64,000 nucleotides of DNA from an uncultured Prevotella sp. Lineage in GTDB: Bacteria; Bacteroidota; Bacteroidia; Bacteroidales; Bacteroidaceae. The stretch is taken from positions 49,893-113,892 of the forward strand of contig CAJOHJ010000004.1 in the NCBI GenBank assembly GCA_905234265.1, read 5' to 3'. A program made the translations under genes and the position numbers. Positions 16,601 to 23,191 of this stretch are shown in pieces; positions within the stretch are counted from its first letter, which is position 1, and each line of letters begins with the position of its first letter. Under the pieces are notes generated by a model, which saw only the letters and a list, made by a program, of their open reading frames with translations, did not search any database and was not told the DNA's origin.

Positions 16601-18227
16601 TCGTGAGGCTACTGCCAAGACGTTTACCATCAAGAACACTGGTAACAAGGCGCTGGAACTGGTAAGCATCGTGGCCCCTGAGGGCTATGAGGCTACTGCC
16701 GTGACCGATGCCAACAAGACCGTAGGCTTCGCTGACGGCAGCAACACACTGCCCATCAGCGTGACGCTGAAGGCTGAGCAGGGCAAGAAGAGTGGCGACC
16801 TGGTCATCACCTATAAGGTTGACGCTACCAGCAACGCTACCTTCACACTCGCACTGAGCGGTCGCTCGATTGCTGCCGATACGTGGGCTGTTGATTTCGA
16901 GGATGGCTCTATCCCTGCCAACTGGGATAATAGCAATAGCTGGACTGTTTATGAAACAGAAGGAAACCATGTAATCCGTATGAGTGGGTGGTATGCCAAG
17001 TCGATTATGACTCCTCGCCTTGCCGCTGAAGCTAATGAGGAACTCACCTTTGATGTTCTCTCGCTGGGCAATGTAATCACCTATGCTTATTCTACCGACA
17101 AGACTACTTGGAGTGAAGAAGTGACCATCACTGCTACAGGTGAGCAGACCTTTACTGCCCCTGCTGGCGGCAACTACTACTTGCGTTTCACAGGCCGCAA
17201 CGCATATCTCGACAACTTCGTCGGTTTCCGCGAGAACCCGCTGGACCACGACACCGAGATAGCAGCTGCTACCGTTCCCGCAACGGGTACACAGTACGGC
17301 ACCTACACCGCTGCCGTTACGCTGAAAGAGAATGTCGGCAAGGCCGAGCAAGTGACCGCCACGCTTTATGTGAACAATGAGGAGAAGGCTGCTGAGACGC
17401 AGACCATCACTGCCAACGGACAGACGACGATTACGCTGACGTGGAAGCCTGATGCTGTCATCGAGACTGCTGTTGAGGCTTATATCGCAGTGACTGCCGA
17501 TGGCATCGACCTGCAGACCGACAAGGTAGACCTGACCATTGCCGCTCCGTTCACGCTGAGCGACACCGAGGCTCCGACCTTCGCCGATGCTACTACTACC
17601 TACGAGGCACTGGTGCTGTACCGCGAGTTCGTGAAGGGCTGGAACACCGTTTGTCTGCCATTCGCCATCACTGACATCGAGGCTTTCTTCGGTGCTGGTG
17701 CCAAGGCTTACACGCTGAGCAGCTATGCTGACAACACGCTGAAGTTCACGTCCGTCACAACCATGACTGCCAGCTATCCCTATGTGGTTTACGTCCCCGC
17801 AGCCATCGCCAGCGGCAAGGTGGTGGAGAATGTGGAGATTGGCTCTGCCTTCACCACACCGTCAACCACTGCTACCTACTTCGTGGGTACCTATGCTCCT
17901 ATTGACGACATGACAGGTCTGTGGGGCATTGCCAGCGTAGGCAACGACACTGACGGCTACAAGACGAAGATCGTCAAGGGTGCCGCAGGCTCCAAGATGA
18001 ACGGCTTCCGCGCTTACTTCACCGGCATTCCTACGACAGCAAGCGGCGCTCCTGCCCTGCGCCTGATGTTCGACGACGAGGTAGTTACCGGCATCAGCGC
18101 CATCGAGCTGGCTGAGCAGTTAGGCATCGACGCCGTCTACGACATGAACGGCCACCGCCTCAACACCGACAGCAAGCTGCAGAAGGGTGTATATGTAGTC
18201 AATGGCAAAAAAGTCGTTATTAAGTGA
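10587..18227 (+). CDS. Giant modular surface protein: alternating cleaved-adhesin and HYDIN-like modules with a C-terminal sorting tail
   Basis: 2546 aa. Signal peptide residues 1-34 (LLTTLLTAIIAMGGLSPAWA). About eight lectin-like jelly-roll modules (choice-of-anchor J/cleaved-adhesin type) are marked by 'SYGFEDNNLATDGW', 'NFSEGVPTGW', 'FTAEGAKAPAGW', 'ADFEDGSLPTGW', 'DFADNAKPEAW' and 'VDFEDGSIPANW'. They alternate with Ig-like choice-of-anchor D/HYDIN modules marked by '.FG.....T.TFT..N.G...L' and 'TVTM.......SG.I.I'. Two CARDB-like modules occur near residues 1755 and 2215. The C-terminus ends 'YDMNGHRLN...KGVYVVNGKKVVIK', the form of Prevotella type IX secretion tails. It is probably exported and anchored as an adhesin or glycan-binding protein. 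ATG 10593 is an equally good start. It is followed by a small peptide gene. Confidence 0.8.
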   Translation: MLMKQHFYKTKSRWLLTTLLTAIIAMGGLSPAWAQKTLPYSYGFEDNNLATDGWTTYNKHSNTGISSDAKHEDSKGFLFYYQTANDQYLVSPELTGATANGVTVEFYYANFSSSFQEQFQVGYSTTTSDPTAENVFTWDDVVTVPKDVDFHFYTHSFNAAVKYIAIRYIKNDTYKLYVDDINITKNIEGPGLAVADGTNKLTSGYSYNFGLATAGTTHTFTLSNPGTEAAPISVTHTGSFGAELSATSIPAGKSVTLTVTMPDATGDDVITISSTSDAIEDFVINVSGTVRDASKLWCNFSEGVPTGWTNSGNYTITTSGAGDGTSGGGYAGETSYSYKLMYTPLVTIADGEKLYLQVAGYSSTASWNEMQIRYSADGSIWTTAKTVSNIVKGSWTSVEVTEIPAGNWYIGFYGRYVYFTDIYGGTESTAPVIALSQASYDFGLISANSTSSDITITNTGKSALTGLNFTSDNENFTVAVANDATEIAANGGTATFTVTMAPNATGSQSATITVKSSNADDLVFTATGAVAKPGTTTAIFNDATYAGWTASGSNLSYNSTETAAYFYYGTTNYLTSPKVNIAADDFLAVEAKMASEYGYVTVQGSADGTSWTDIKKLDSSVLNETDYTTAIVSGISTDYKYLRLNGYYCYVKQVAGLSYAPVLVVKDAENATQANGLTYPFGEIGANQTVTYNFTNAGAGTINITNVESSNAVFTTNFDSENKPAVTSAAPFTLTITANYDAESAGEQNGAITVTTTEGAFVINLTSTFLAANAPKFAVVMNETEQATGAAFAYGIITAEATKSFTIKNDGTGALNVTAITLPDDDFTTDLATAPSVETPLVIAAGTSQTINVKLAANTKAIKSGNIVISATNFDDFTLAATATVMPGAENVTFTSVPNGWDKGNWTLDTTNGDLYTASSTKPYLTTSKLSFSANDFIVVNAKKYDNDNGDYIQVQYSTDNGETWSDLQKLDDSTLPTRDAGYSDIVVSGIPETANKLRFQGYYARIKQISGLTYDANDPKLAVYSDAEATLAVTSGTAKDFGWVANTADATAFTSTYYIKNVGTGTLTITGITTEGCTATTAGDAMTIAANAADPLALTITMDKAVEGVKSGIVTLTTDGGNFTIPVSGFVYGDKNLIDFTAEGAKAPAGWSMGNWSITGNQLASGSSSTQMTTTSFTAAKGEKLYVEAISTATSYYHSPALTYSINGGEDVSIVDGLTSTASKVIEIDALGSIEGDETTVNITFTGQYVAIRRIYGFTAVTEPIMTTTAADIAFGMQTAESDEQSFTISNEGTAVLKGLSVTLAKTGDDAEYSVALYDGENVFTGTELAIGQTITVKVKQLYDITKTGTKSDVLTIAAAGQTTVTINLTGATRDGSKFYADFEDGSLPTGWTANTWSVTTSSGNKVAYAGYTASSLISTPMTVAENEVLTFKASRQYSNSAPTIQVRYTTNGGVTWSEYQDFAEQVTSSDFTTIELTGVPAGTAVVEIYGRYFYLDEISGFTPTTGAMFALTESTTAVANNSTKAFGDLTADGTATYTLTNSGNADMVSTVATTGVATAAITTSESEGVTISENTVTLAAGKTATITLTVPFASPYGEKEGAMTITTEGWVGDYTLNYTANTIDPTALYIDFADNAKPEAWYNGGWSFTGGYAYNYYATTAEFVTQKLTVSGTTDALTYKVAKYSSYSDASALTVEYSADRKNWTAATEQPSELTTDFQQFSLSGLEAGDYYVKFTGAQVKLDDIFGWHKVTGIDHDLYVSATTFPTAVLIPGTENGVTATATVNSLRAAETGVYAKLLFGETEIATAAAQDISLNGSANFTLTGNVPAAEGTYAANVVVYYSDNSNAFETATTDVVVEHIRTLEIASFTRTDGDGTLDANSSNQISPVFSVTVKNTGTTEATPTVKIYQGETEVASATAAAAIAKDETSDAIALTATDMSAGEGGALEFTAKVFWNNTDTEAKATSATPVTINVNAAAPKFELADANNTAMTDGDDVAFGMVREATAKTFTIKNTGNKALELVSIVAPEGYEATAVTDANKTVGFADGSNTLPISVTLKAEQGKKSGDLVITYKVDATSNATFTLALSGRSIAADTWAVDFEDGSIPANWDNSNSWTVYETEGNHVIRMSGWYAKSIMTPRLAAEANEELTFDVLSLGNVITYAYSTDKTTWSEEVTITATGEQTFTAPAGGNYYLRFTGRNAYLDNFVGFRENPLDHDTEIAAATVPATGTQYGTYTAAVTLKENVGKAEQVTATLYVNNEEKAAETQTITANGQTTITLTWKPDAVIETAVEAYIAVTADGIDLQTDKVDLTIAAPFTLSDTEAPTFADATTTYEALVLYREFVKGWNTVCLPFAITDIEAFFGAGAKAYTLSSYADNTLKFTSVTTMTASYPYVVYVPAAIASGKVVENVEIGSAFTTPSTTATYFVGTYAPIDDMTGLWGIASVGNDTDGYKTKIVKGAAGSKMNGFRAYFTGIPTTASGAPALRLMFDDEVVTGISAIELAEQLGIDAVYDMNGHRLNTDSKLQKGVYVVNGKKVVIK

Positions 18228-18260
18228 ACAGTCTTTAACTAATAAAACACAGAGAAAAAT

Positions 18261-18422
18261 ATGAAAAAAGCATATATTCCCCCACAGGTGGAGACCCACC
18301 GCATAGCGACGGCCCTGCCCATGCTGCTGGCGGCGTCGGCACTGCCAGATGCTGTCAACGACAGCAACCTGGAGCTTGAAATTCTCGTCGGCGACGAAGA
18401 GTTTGGCGGACAGTTCCAGTAA
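18261..18422 (+). CDS. 53-aa conserved-type small peptide (MKKAYIPPQVE...)
   Basis: 53 aa, 33 bp after the giant surface-protein gene and probably co-transcribed with it. It begins 'MKKAYIPPQVETHRIATA', a form (MKK.Y..P....) seen in many unnamed short Bacteroidetes proteins. A short hydrophobic stretch 'ALPMLLAASALP' follows, then an acidic, Gly-rich tail 'EILVGDEEFGGQFQ'. It has no Cys and no lipobox. The shape (constant leader-like N-terminus, acidic Gly-rich C-terminus) recalls a secreted or processed peptide, but no maturation enzyme is next to it. A strong terminator follows. Function unknown. Confidence 0.65.
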   Translation: MKKAYIPPQVETHRIATALPMLLAASALPDAVNDSNLELEILVGDEEFGGQFQ

Positions 18423-18451
18423 AGAGTAAAATAACACTTAAACAATAGGCT

Positions 18452-18503
18452 GATGAGCGACAAGCCATGGGTTGCGCCCCATGCTTGCCGCTCATCTTCT
18501 TTT
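18452..18503 (+). terminator. Terminator after the surface-protein/peptide operon
   Basis: Long hairpin with arms GATGAGCG...AAGCCATGGG and CCCATGCTTG.CGCTCATC (18452-18496), followed by TTCTTTT. Confidence 0.85.
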
Positions 18504-18646
18504 CCGGTGTGCCTTCGTCTGCTTTTTGCTACCTCCGCGTTGCAAAAAAAACAGATATACTCAACTTTTTAACTACTTTAACTGAAAAAGCCGCAAGGGA
18601 ATGTAAATAAATCTTAATTAATAAATCCTTATTGGCTTTTTCTTCT

Positions 18647-18654
18647 TACCTTTG
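18647..18654 (+). promoter_or_regulatory. -7 box (TACCTTTG) of pckA
   Basis: TACCTTTG lies 52 bp before ATG 18707, giving a leader of about 45 nt. No clear -33 box is seen. Confidence 0.6.
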
Positions 18655-18706
18655 CAGCGATTTTCGGAGAAATAGGTAATTAGTAAATCAAAAAAGATAA
18701 AAAATT

Positions 18707-20320
18707 ATGGCAAAGTTAGATTTGACACAGTATGGCATCACCGGTTCTACCGTGATAGCTCACAATCCATCTTATGAGTATCTTTTCGAGGAAGAGACCA
18801 AGGCTGGCCTCACCGGCTTCGACAAGGGTCAGAACACCGAGCTTGACGCCGTTAACGTGATGACCGGCATCTACACGGGCCGCTCTCCTAAGGACAAGTA
18901 TATCGTTGACGACGCCCAGAGCCACGACAAGGTGTGGTGGACCACTGAGGAGTACAAGAACGACAACCACCCCATGTCTGAGGAAGTATGGGCCAAGGTA
19001 AAGGACATCGCCATCAAGGAGCTTAGCGGCAAGGAGCTTTACGTTGTCGACGCTTTCTGCGGTGCCAACGAGGCTACCCGTCTGGCCGTCCGCTTCATCG
19101 TGGAGGTAGCCTGGCAGGCACACTTCGTGAAGAACATGTTCATTCAGCCCACCGCAGAGGAACTGGAGAAGTTCGAGCCGAACTTCGTCATCTACAACGC
19201 TTCCAAGGCCAAGGTAGAGAACTACAAGGAGCTGGGCCTGAACAGCGAGACCTGCGTAGCCTTCAACACCACCAGCCGCGAGCAGGTAATCATCAACACC
19301 TGGTATGGCGGTGAGATGAAGAAGGGCATGTTCTCCATGCAGAACTACTATCTGCCCCTGCAGGGCATTGCCTCAATGCACTGCTCGGCCAACACCGACA
19401 TGGAGGGCAAGAACACAGCCATCTTCTTCGGACTCTCCGGCACCGGCAAGACCACTCTGTCTACCGACCCGAAGCGCCTGCTCATCGGCGACGACGAGCA
19501 CGGATGGGACGACGAGGGCGTCTTCAACCTCGAGGGCGGCTGCTATGCCAAGGTTATCAACCTCGACAAGGAGTCGGAGCCTGACATCTACAACGCCATC
19601 CGCCGCAATGCACTGCTGGAGAACGTTACCGTGGCTGCCGACGGCAAGATCGACTTCGCCGACAAGAGCGTTACAGAGAACACCCGTGTCTCCTACCCCA
19701 TCAACCATATTGAGAAGATTGCCCAGAAGGTGAACGGCAAGAGCGCCGGCCCAGAGGCTAAGAACGTCATCTTCCTTTCTGCCGACGCCTTCGGCGTGCT
19801 GCCCCCGGTAAGCATTCTGACTCCAGAGCAGACGAAGTACTACTTCCTCTCTGGCTTCACCGCCAAGCTGGCAGGCACAGAGCGCGGCATCACCGAGCCT
19901 ACTCCCACCTTCTCAGCCTGCTTCGGCCAGGCATTCCTCGAGCTGCACCCCACAAAGTATGCTGAGGAACTGGTTAAGAAGATGGAGAAGAGCGGCGCCA
20001 AGGCTTATCTGGTGAACACCGGTTGGAACGGTACTGGCAAGCGCATCTCTATCCGCGACACTCGCGGCATCATCGACGCCATCCTGGGCGGTGCCATCCT
20101 GAAGGCTCCCACGAAGAAGATTCCTTACTTCGACTTCGAGGTTCCCACACAGCTTGAGGGCGTAGACACCAACATCCTCGACCCACGCGACACCTACGCT
20201 GACGCTGCTCAGTGGGAGGAGAAGGCCAAGGACCTGGCTGCACGCTTCATCAAGAACTTCAAGAAGTACGAGGGCAACGAGGCTGGCAAGGCTCTGGTTG
20301 CTGCCGGACCGAAACTGTAA
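18707..20320 (+). CDS. pckA: Phosphoenolpyruvate carboxykinase (ATP)
   Basis: 537 aa, the usual length. The cytosolic enzyme interconverts oxaloacetate + ATP and PEP + ADP + CO2. In succinate-producing Bacteroidales it often runs in the carboxylating direction, feeding the fumarate reductase branch whose FrdB end opens this window. Visible motifs: '[14 protein letters not shown]' at the substrate-binding Arg (about residues 46-59), the kinase-1a P-loop '[11 protein letters not shown]' (about 242-252), the metal-binding 'GDDEHGWDD' (about 262-270) and '[17 protein letters not shown]' near residue 440. It has its own promoter and terminator. Confidence 0.97.
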   Translation: MAKLDLTQYGITGSTVIAHNPSYEYLFEEETKAGLTGFDKGQNTELDAVNVMTGIYTGRSPKDKYIVDDAQSHDKVWWTTEEYKNDNHPMSEEVWAKVKDIAIKELSGKELYVVDAFCGANEATRLAVRFIVEVAWQAHFVKNMFIQPTAEELEKFEPNFVIYNASKAKVENYKELGLNSETCVAFNTTSREQVIINTWYGGEMKKGMFSMQNYYLPLQGIASMHCSANTDMEGKNTAIFFGLSGTGKTTLSTDPKRLLIGDDEHGWDDEGVFNLEGGCYAKVINLDKESEPDIYNAIRRNALLENVTVAADGKIDFADKSVTENTRVSYPINHIEKIAQKVNGKSAGPEAKNVIFLSADAFGVLPPVSILTPEQTKYYFLSGFTAKLAGTERGITEPTPTFSACFGQAFLELHPTKYAEELVKKMEKSGAKAYLVNTGWNGTGKRISIRDTRGIIDAILGGAILKAPTKKIPYFDFEVPTQLEGVDTNILDPRDTYADAAQWEEKAKDLAARFIKNFKKYEGNEAGKALVAAGPKL

Positions 20321-20344
20321 GAAACATATTATCGTCAAAATAGG

Positions 20345-20381
20345 AAAGTGGCTGCGCCGGATGTGGCGCAGCCACTTTTTT
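20345..20381 (+). terminator. pckA terminator abutting the next gene
   Basis: A perfect 14-bp stem (AAAGTGGCTGCGCC / GGCGCAGCCACTTT) with a 6-nt loop is followed by a T tract ending at 20381. The next gene's ATG is only 5 bp further on. Confidence 0.9.
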
Positions 20382-20386
20382 CAGTC

Positions 20387-21790
20387 ATGAACGAAGCAAC
20401 GCTCCATTTTGCCGCCCTGCACGCCGACGACGACGTGCGCCAGCTGGCCCTCCAGGGGACGAGCGAGGCAGGCGTCGACATGCCGTCGGCCCTGCAGCAG
20501 ATTGCCGGACGGCAGACGGCACGGCAGAAGCTGCCCACGTGGGCGGCGACGGACGGCATCGTCTATCCGCCACACCTGAACATGGAGCAGTGCAGCAGTG
20601 AACTGACGGCACGCTACAAGGCCTGCGTGGCCGCAACAGCCGGAAAATCAGCGGCTGCAGCGGACACAGAGAACGACAGCAAGACTGGCGGCAGCACCTT
20701 CGTAGACCTTACGGGCGGACTGGGCGTCGACTTCTACTGGATGTCGCAGAGCTTCACCCGCCGCATCTACGCGGAGCAGAGCGACGAGCTTTGCCGGCTG
20801 GCACGCAACAACTTCCAGGCACTGCAGCACGACTGCGACGTGGTATGCGCCAGTGCCGAAGAGTATGTGGCCCGCATGGAGCATGCCGACATGGTGTTCA
20901 TCGACCCTGCGCGGCGCGACCAACACGGTGCGCGCACCTACGGCATCAGCGACTGCACGCCCGACGTGCTGGCCCTGCTGCCCATGCTTGCCGGGAAGGC
21001 CGCCACCGTGGTGCTGAAGCTGTCGCCCATGCTCGACTGGCACAAGGCAGCCAGCGACGTCAGCGGCACCTGTGAGGTCCACATCGTCAGCGTCCGCGGC
21101 GAATGCAAGGAACTGCTGCTGGTGGTGAAGCCCGGCGCCGACGCCCCGGACAGCAGCAGCCTCCGCCTGACATGCGCCAACATCATGGCCGACGGAACGG
21201 CCGAAACCTTCGTGGCCATGGGCGAAACACCATTAGCTTACGGAGTGGCAGAATTATCTTGCAGAGAAAAAAAATTATCTTACGGAGATAATTTTGTAAC
21301 ATGCAGAGATAATTTTTTATCTTACGGAGATAATTTCGTAACATGCAGAGATAATTTTGTAACTCACACAGATAATTTTCCCAATGACGCTGACGGCGAG
21401 TCCACGGAGCTGCTTTTCCTCTTCGAACCCAATGCCTCAGTGATGAAGGGCGGATGCTTCCGCGCCCTGGAGCAATGCTTCGGCGTAAGCCAGCTGGCCG
21501 CCGGCTCCCACCTGTTCCTTTCCGGCAGCCCCCTGCGCGGTTTCCCCGGCCGTGCATTCCGCGTGGTGGCCACCTGCTCGCTGAACAAGAAAGACCTCCG
21601 TGCGGCCATGGCCAAGGCAGGCTCCGGCGAGCCGCTGACGGCTGCCAACATCAGCGTGCGCAACTTTCCGCTGAGTGCCGATGCACTGCGCCGGCGGCTC
21701 AGGCTTCGCGACGGCGGCGACACCTACATCTTCGGCACCACCCTGCACGACGGCAGTCACAGGCTGTTTATTTGCCGTAAAATAGGTTAA
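20387..21790 (+). CDS. THUMP-like class I SAM-dependent methyltransferase (PG_1098 type) with an in-frame repeat insertion
   Basis: 467 aa from ATG 20387; a longer frame would start in the pckA terminator and is rejected. An N-terminal helical region is followed by a Rossmann methyltransferase core: SAM loop 'FVDLTGGLGVDFYWM' (about 105-119), 'VFIDPARRDQHGARTYGISD' (about 170-190) and 'VVLKLSPMLDWH' (about 208-220). The C-terminal part has 'LFEPNASVMKGGCFRALEQC' and 'NISVRNFPLSADALRRRLRL', typical of the THUMP-like/PG_1098 ferredoxin-like end. The substrate is probably an RNA. Residues about 289-332 come from the 21-bp repeat array (7-aa units such as LSYGDNF and VTCRDNF), placed between core and C-terminal domain. 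No promoter is evident between the pckA terminator and the start. Confidence 0.85.
   Translation: MNEATLHFAALHADDDVRQLALQGTSEAGVDMPSALQQIAGRQTARQKLPTWAATDGIVYPPHLNMEQCSSELTARYKACVAATAGKSAAAADTENDSKTGGSTFVDLTGGLGVDFYWMSQSFTRRIYAEQSDELCRLARNNFQALQHDCDVVCASAEEYVARMEHADMVFIDPARRDQHGARTYGISDCTPDVLALLPMLAGKAATVVLKLSPMLDWHKAASDVSGTCEVHIVSVRGECKELLLVVKPGADAPDSSSLRLTCANIMADGTAETFVAMGETPLAYGVAELSCREKKLSYGDNFVTCRDNFLSYGDNFVTCRDNFVTHTDNFPNDADGESTELLFLFEPNASVMKGGCFRALEQCFGVSQLAAGSHLFLSGSPLRGFPGRAFRVVATCSLNKKDLRAAMAKAGSGEPLTAANISVRNFPLSADALRRRLRLRDGGDTYIFGTTLHDGSHRLFICRKIG
21252..21380 (+). repeat. 21-bp repeat family A, copy 3, inside the methyltransferase gene
   Basis: About six units alternate between two forms: one with the near-palindrome TTATCTTACGGAGATAA and one with GTAACATGCAGA. 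The reading frame runs through as 7-residue units (LSYGDNF, VTCRDNF, VTHTDNF) with no stop and no frame change. Confidence 0.9.
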
Positions 21791-21818
21791 AAAATTTTTC
21801 CGTTCCTTGCCCTTTTGC

Positions 21819-21826
21819 TATCTTTG
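21819..21826 (+). promoter_or_regulatory. -7 box (TATCTTTG)
   Basis: TATCTTTG lies 26 bp before ATG 21852. This position rules out the GTG at 21837 less strongly than it supports a short leader. Confidence 0.55.
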
Positions 21827-21851
21827 TAAATGATTAGTGCCTGTTAGCATC

Positions 21852-23006
21852 ATGCCAAAGACAGAGATAGTAAGAGTAACCACCAAGCAACAGCTTGACG
21901 CCTTCATACAATTCCACTACGACTTGTACAGAGGCAATGCCTACGACGCCCCCAACCTGTACAGCGACGAGCTGCACACGCTCAGCAAGGACAAGAACGC
22001 AGCCTTCGAGTTCTGCGAGGCCGAATACTTCCTGGCCATGCAGGAGGGAAAGGTTGTAGGCCGCATAGCCGCCATCATCAACCACCGCGCCAACGAGAAG
22101 TGGCAGCGCAAGAGCGTGCGCTTCGGATGGGTAGACTTCGTTGACGACCGCGATGTGAGCAGCCTGCTGTTTGCCGCCGCCGAAGAGTGGGGCCGCCAGC
22201 AGGGCATGACGGAAATAGTAGGCCCGCTGGGCTTCACCGACATGGACCCCGAGGGCATGCTCATCGAAGGCTTCGAGGAACTTGGCACCATGGCCACCAT
22301 CTACAACTATCCCTACTATCCGCAGCACATAGAGAGCATGGGCGGCTTCGAGAAGGACAACGACTACGTGGAATACAAGGTCATCGTCCCCCGTGAGGGC
22401 ATGCCGGAGAAGTTCCGCAAGGTCTCCGAGCTGGTCATGAAGCGCTACAACCTGCACCCCATGCACCCACGGCGCAGCCAGGTGTTCGGCAAGGAACAGT
22501 ACGGCCGCAAGGTGCTGGACGTGGTGAACAAGTCGTTCGGCCATCTCTACGGCTACTCGCAGATGACGGAGGCACAGATCGACGAATACCTGAAGATGTA
22601 CTTCCCCATGCTCGACATGGACCTGCTGTGCCTTATAGAAGACTGGAACACCCCCGGCCACGACGTCATCGGCGTAGGCATCAGCATCACCTCCATGACG
22701 CGCGCCCTGCAGCACTGCCGCAACGGCCGTCTGCTGCCCTTCGGCTGGTGGCACTGCCTGCGCGCCCTGAAGCTGCACAAGGCCGAGTGCGTCGACCTGA
22801 TGCTCGTCGGCGTGTTGCCGGAATACCAGCAGAAGGGTGCCAACGCCCTGCTGTTCTACGACCTTATCCCGCGCTACCAGAAATACGGCTTCAAGTGGGG
22901 CGAGACGAACGTGGAAATGGAGACCAACGAGAAGGTGCAGTCGCAGTGGCAGTACCTGGAGCACGTGCAGCACAAGCGCAGAAGGTGCTACCGCAAGGTG
23001 TTGTGA
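21852..23006 (+). CDS. GNAT-like N-acetyltransferase family protein
   Basis: 384 aa from ATG 21852; GTG 21837 would add five residues. The sequence begins 'MPKTEIVRVTTKQQLDAFI' and matches a conserved Bacteroidetes family annotated as GNAT-fold or hypothetical, with 'YFLAMQEGKVVGRIAAIIN', 'AAEEWGRQQGMTEIVGPLGF' (the acyl-CoA-loop-like region, about 110-130) and a second GNAT-like half ending 'WGETNVEMETNEKVQSQW'. Cytosolic; substrate unknown. The gene has its own -7 box and is followed by a 10-bp tandem array. Confidence 0.7.
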   Translation: MPKTEIVRVTTKQQLDAFIQFHYDLYRGNAYDAPNLYSDELHTLSKDKNAAFEFCEAEYFLAMQEGKVVGRIAAIINHRANEKWQRKSVRFGWVDFVDDRDVSSLLFAAAEEWGRQQGMTEIVGPLGFTDMDPEGMLIEGFEELGTMATIYNYPYYPQHIESMGGFEKDNDYVEYKVIVPREGMPEKFRKVSELVMKRYNLHPMHPRRSQVFGKEQYGRKVLDVVNKSFGHLYGYSQMTEAQIDEYLKMYFPMLDMDLLCLIEDWNTPGHDVIGVGISITSMTRALQHCRNGRLLPFGWWHCLRALKLHKAECVDLMLVGVLPEYQQKGANALLFYDLIPRYQKYGFKWGETNVEMETNEKVQSQWQYLEHVQHKRRRCYRKVL

Positions 23007-23020
23007 TACATCATTCTCAT

Positions 23021-23080
23021 AGCTCCCATCAGCTCCCATCAATTCCCATCAATTCCCATCAGCTCCCATCAATTCCCATC
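23021..23080 (+). repeat. Six 10-bp tandem units (ARYTCCCATC)
   Basis: Six exact 10-bp units, alternating AGCTCCCATC and AATTCCCATC, run from 23021 to 23080. They end directly at the ATG of the short remnant at 23081. Confidence 0.9.
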
Positions 23081-23191
23081 ATGCCTGACACAAGCTCCCC
23101 ATTCCTTACACCCAAGGGCGATTACAAAAAGCTCATCGCCTTTCAGAAACCACTGACAAACAACCAAAATTTACAATATGACCGAAGATAA
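23081..23191 (+). pseudogene. 36-codon remnant of a four-helix-bundle suffix-domain protein
   Basis: The frame from ATG 23081 reads '...PFLTPKGDYKKLIAFQK' and then 18 unrelated codons before TAA. 'PKGDYKKLIAFQK' is the usual opening of Bacteroidetes four-helix-bundle proteins related to the 23S rRNA intervening-sequence family. These normally continue '.E.IYD.TYYFC..FL' for over 100 residues. The rest is missing, and the frame runs into the parE start (23178), overlapping it. I read it as the 5' stub left by a deletion. Confidence 0.45.

Noticed and set aside
21252..21380. Possible CRISPR array
   Set aside because: The units are contiguous, with no unique spacers, and lie inside a coding sequence without cas genes.
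22628..23191. 187-codon frame across the end of the GNAT gene and the 10-bp array
   Set aside because: The first 120 codons are a shadow of the GNAT gene. Only the last 36 codons, from ATG 23081, show family similarity and are listed as a remnant.
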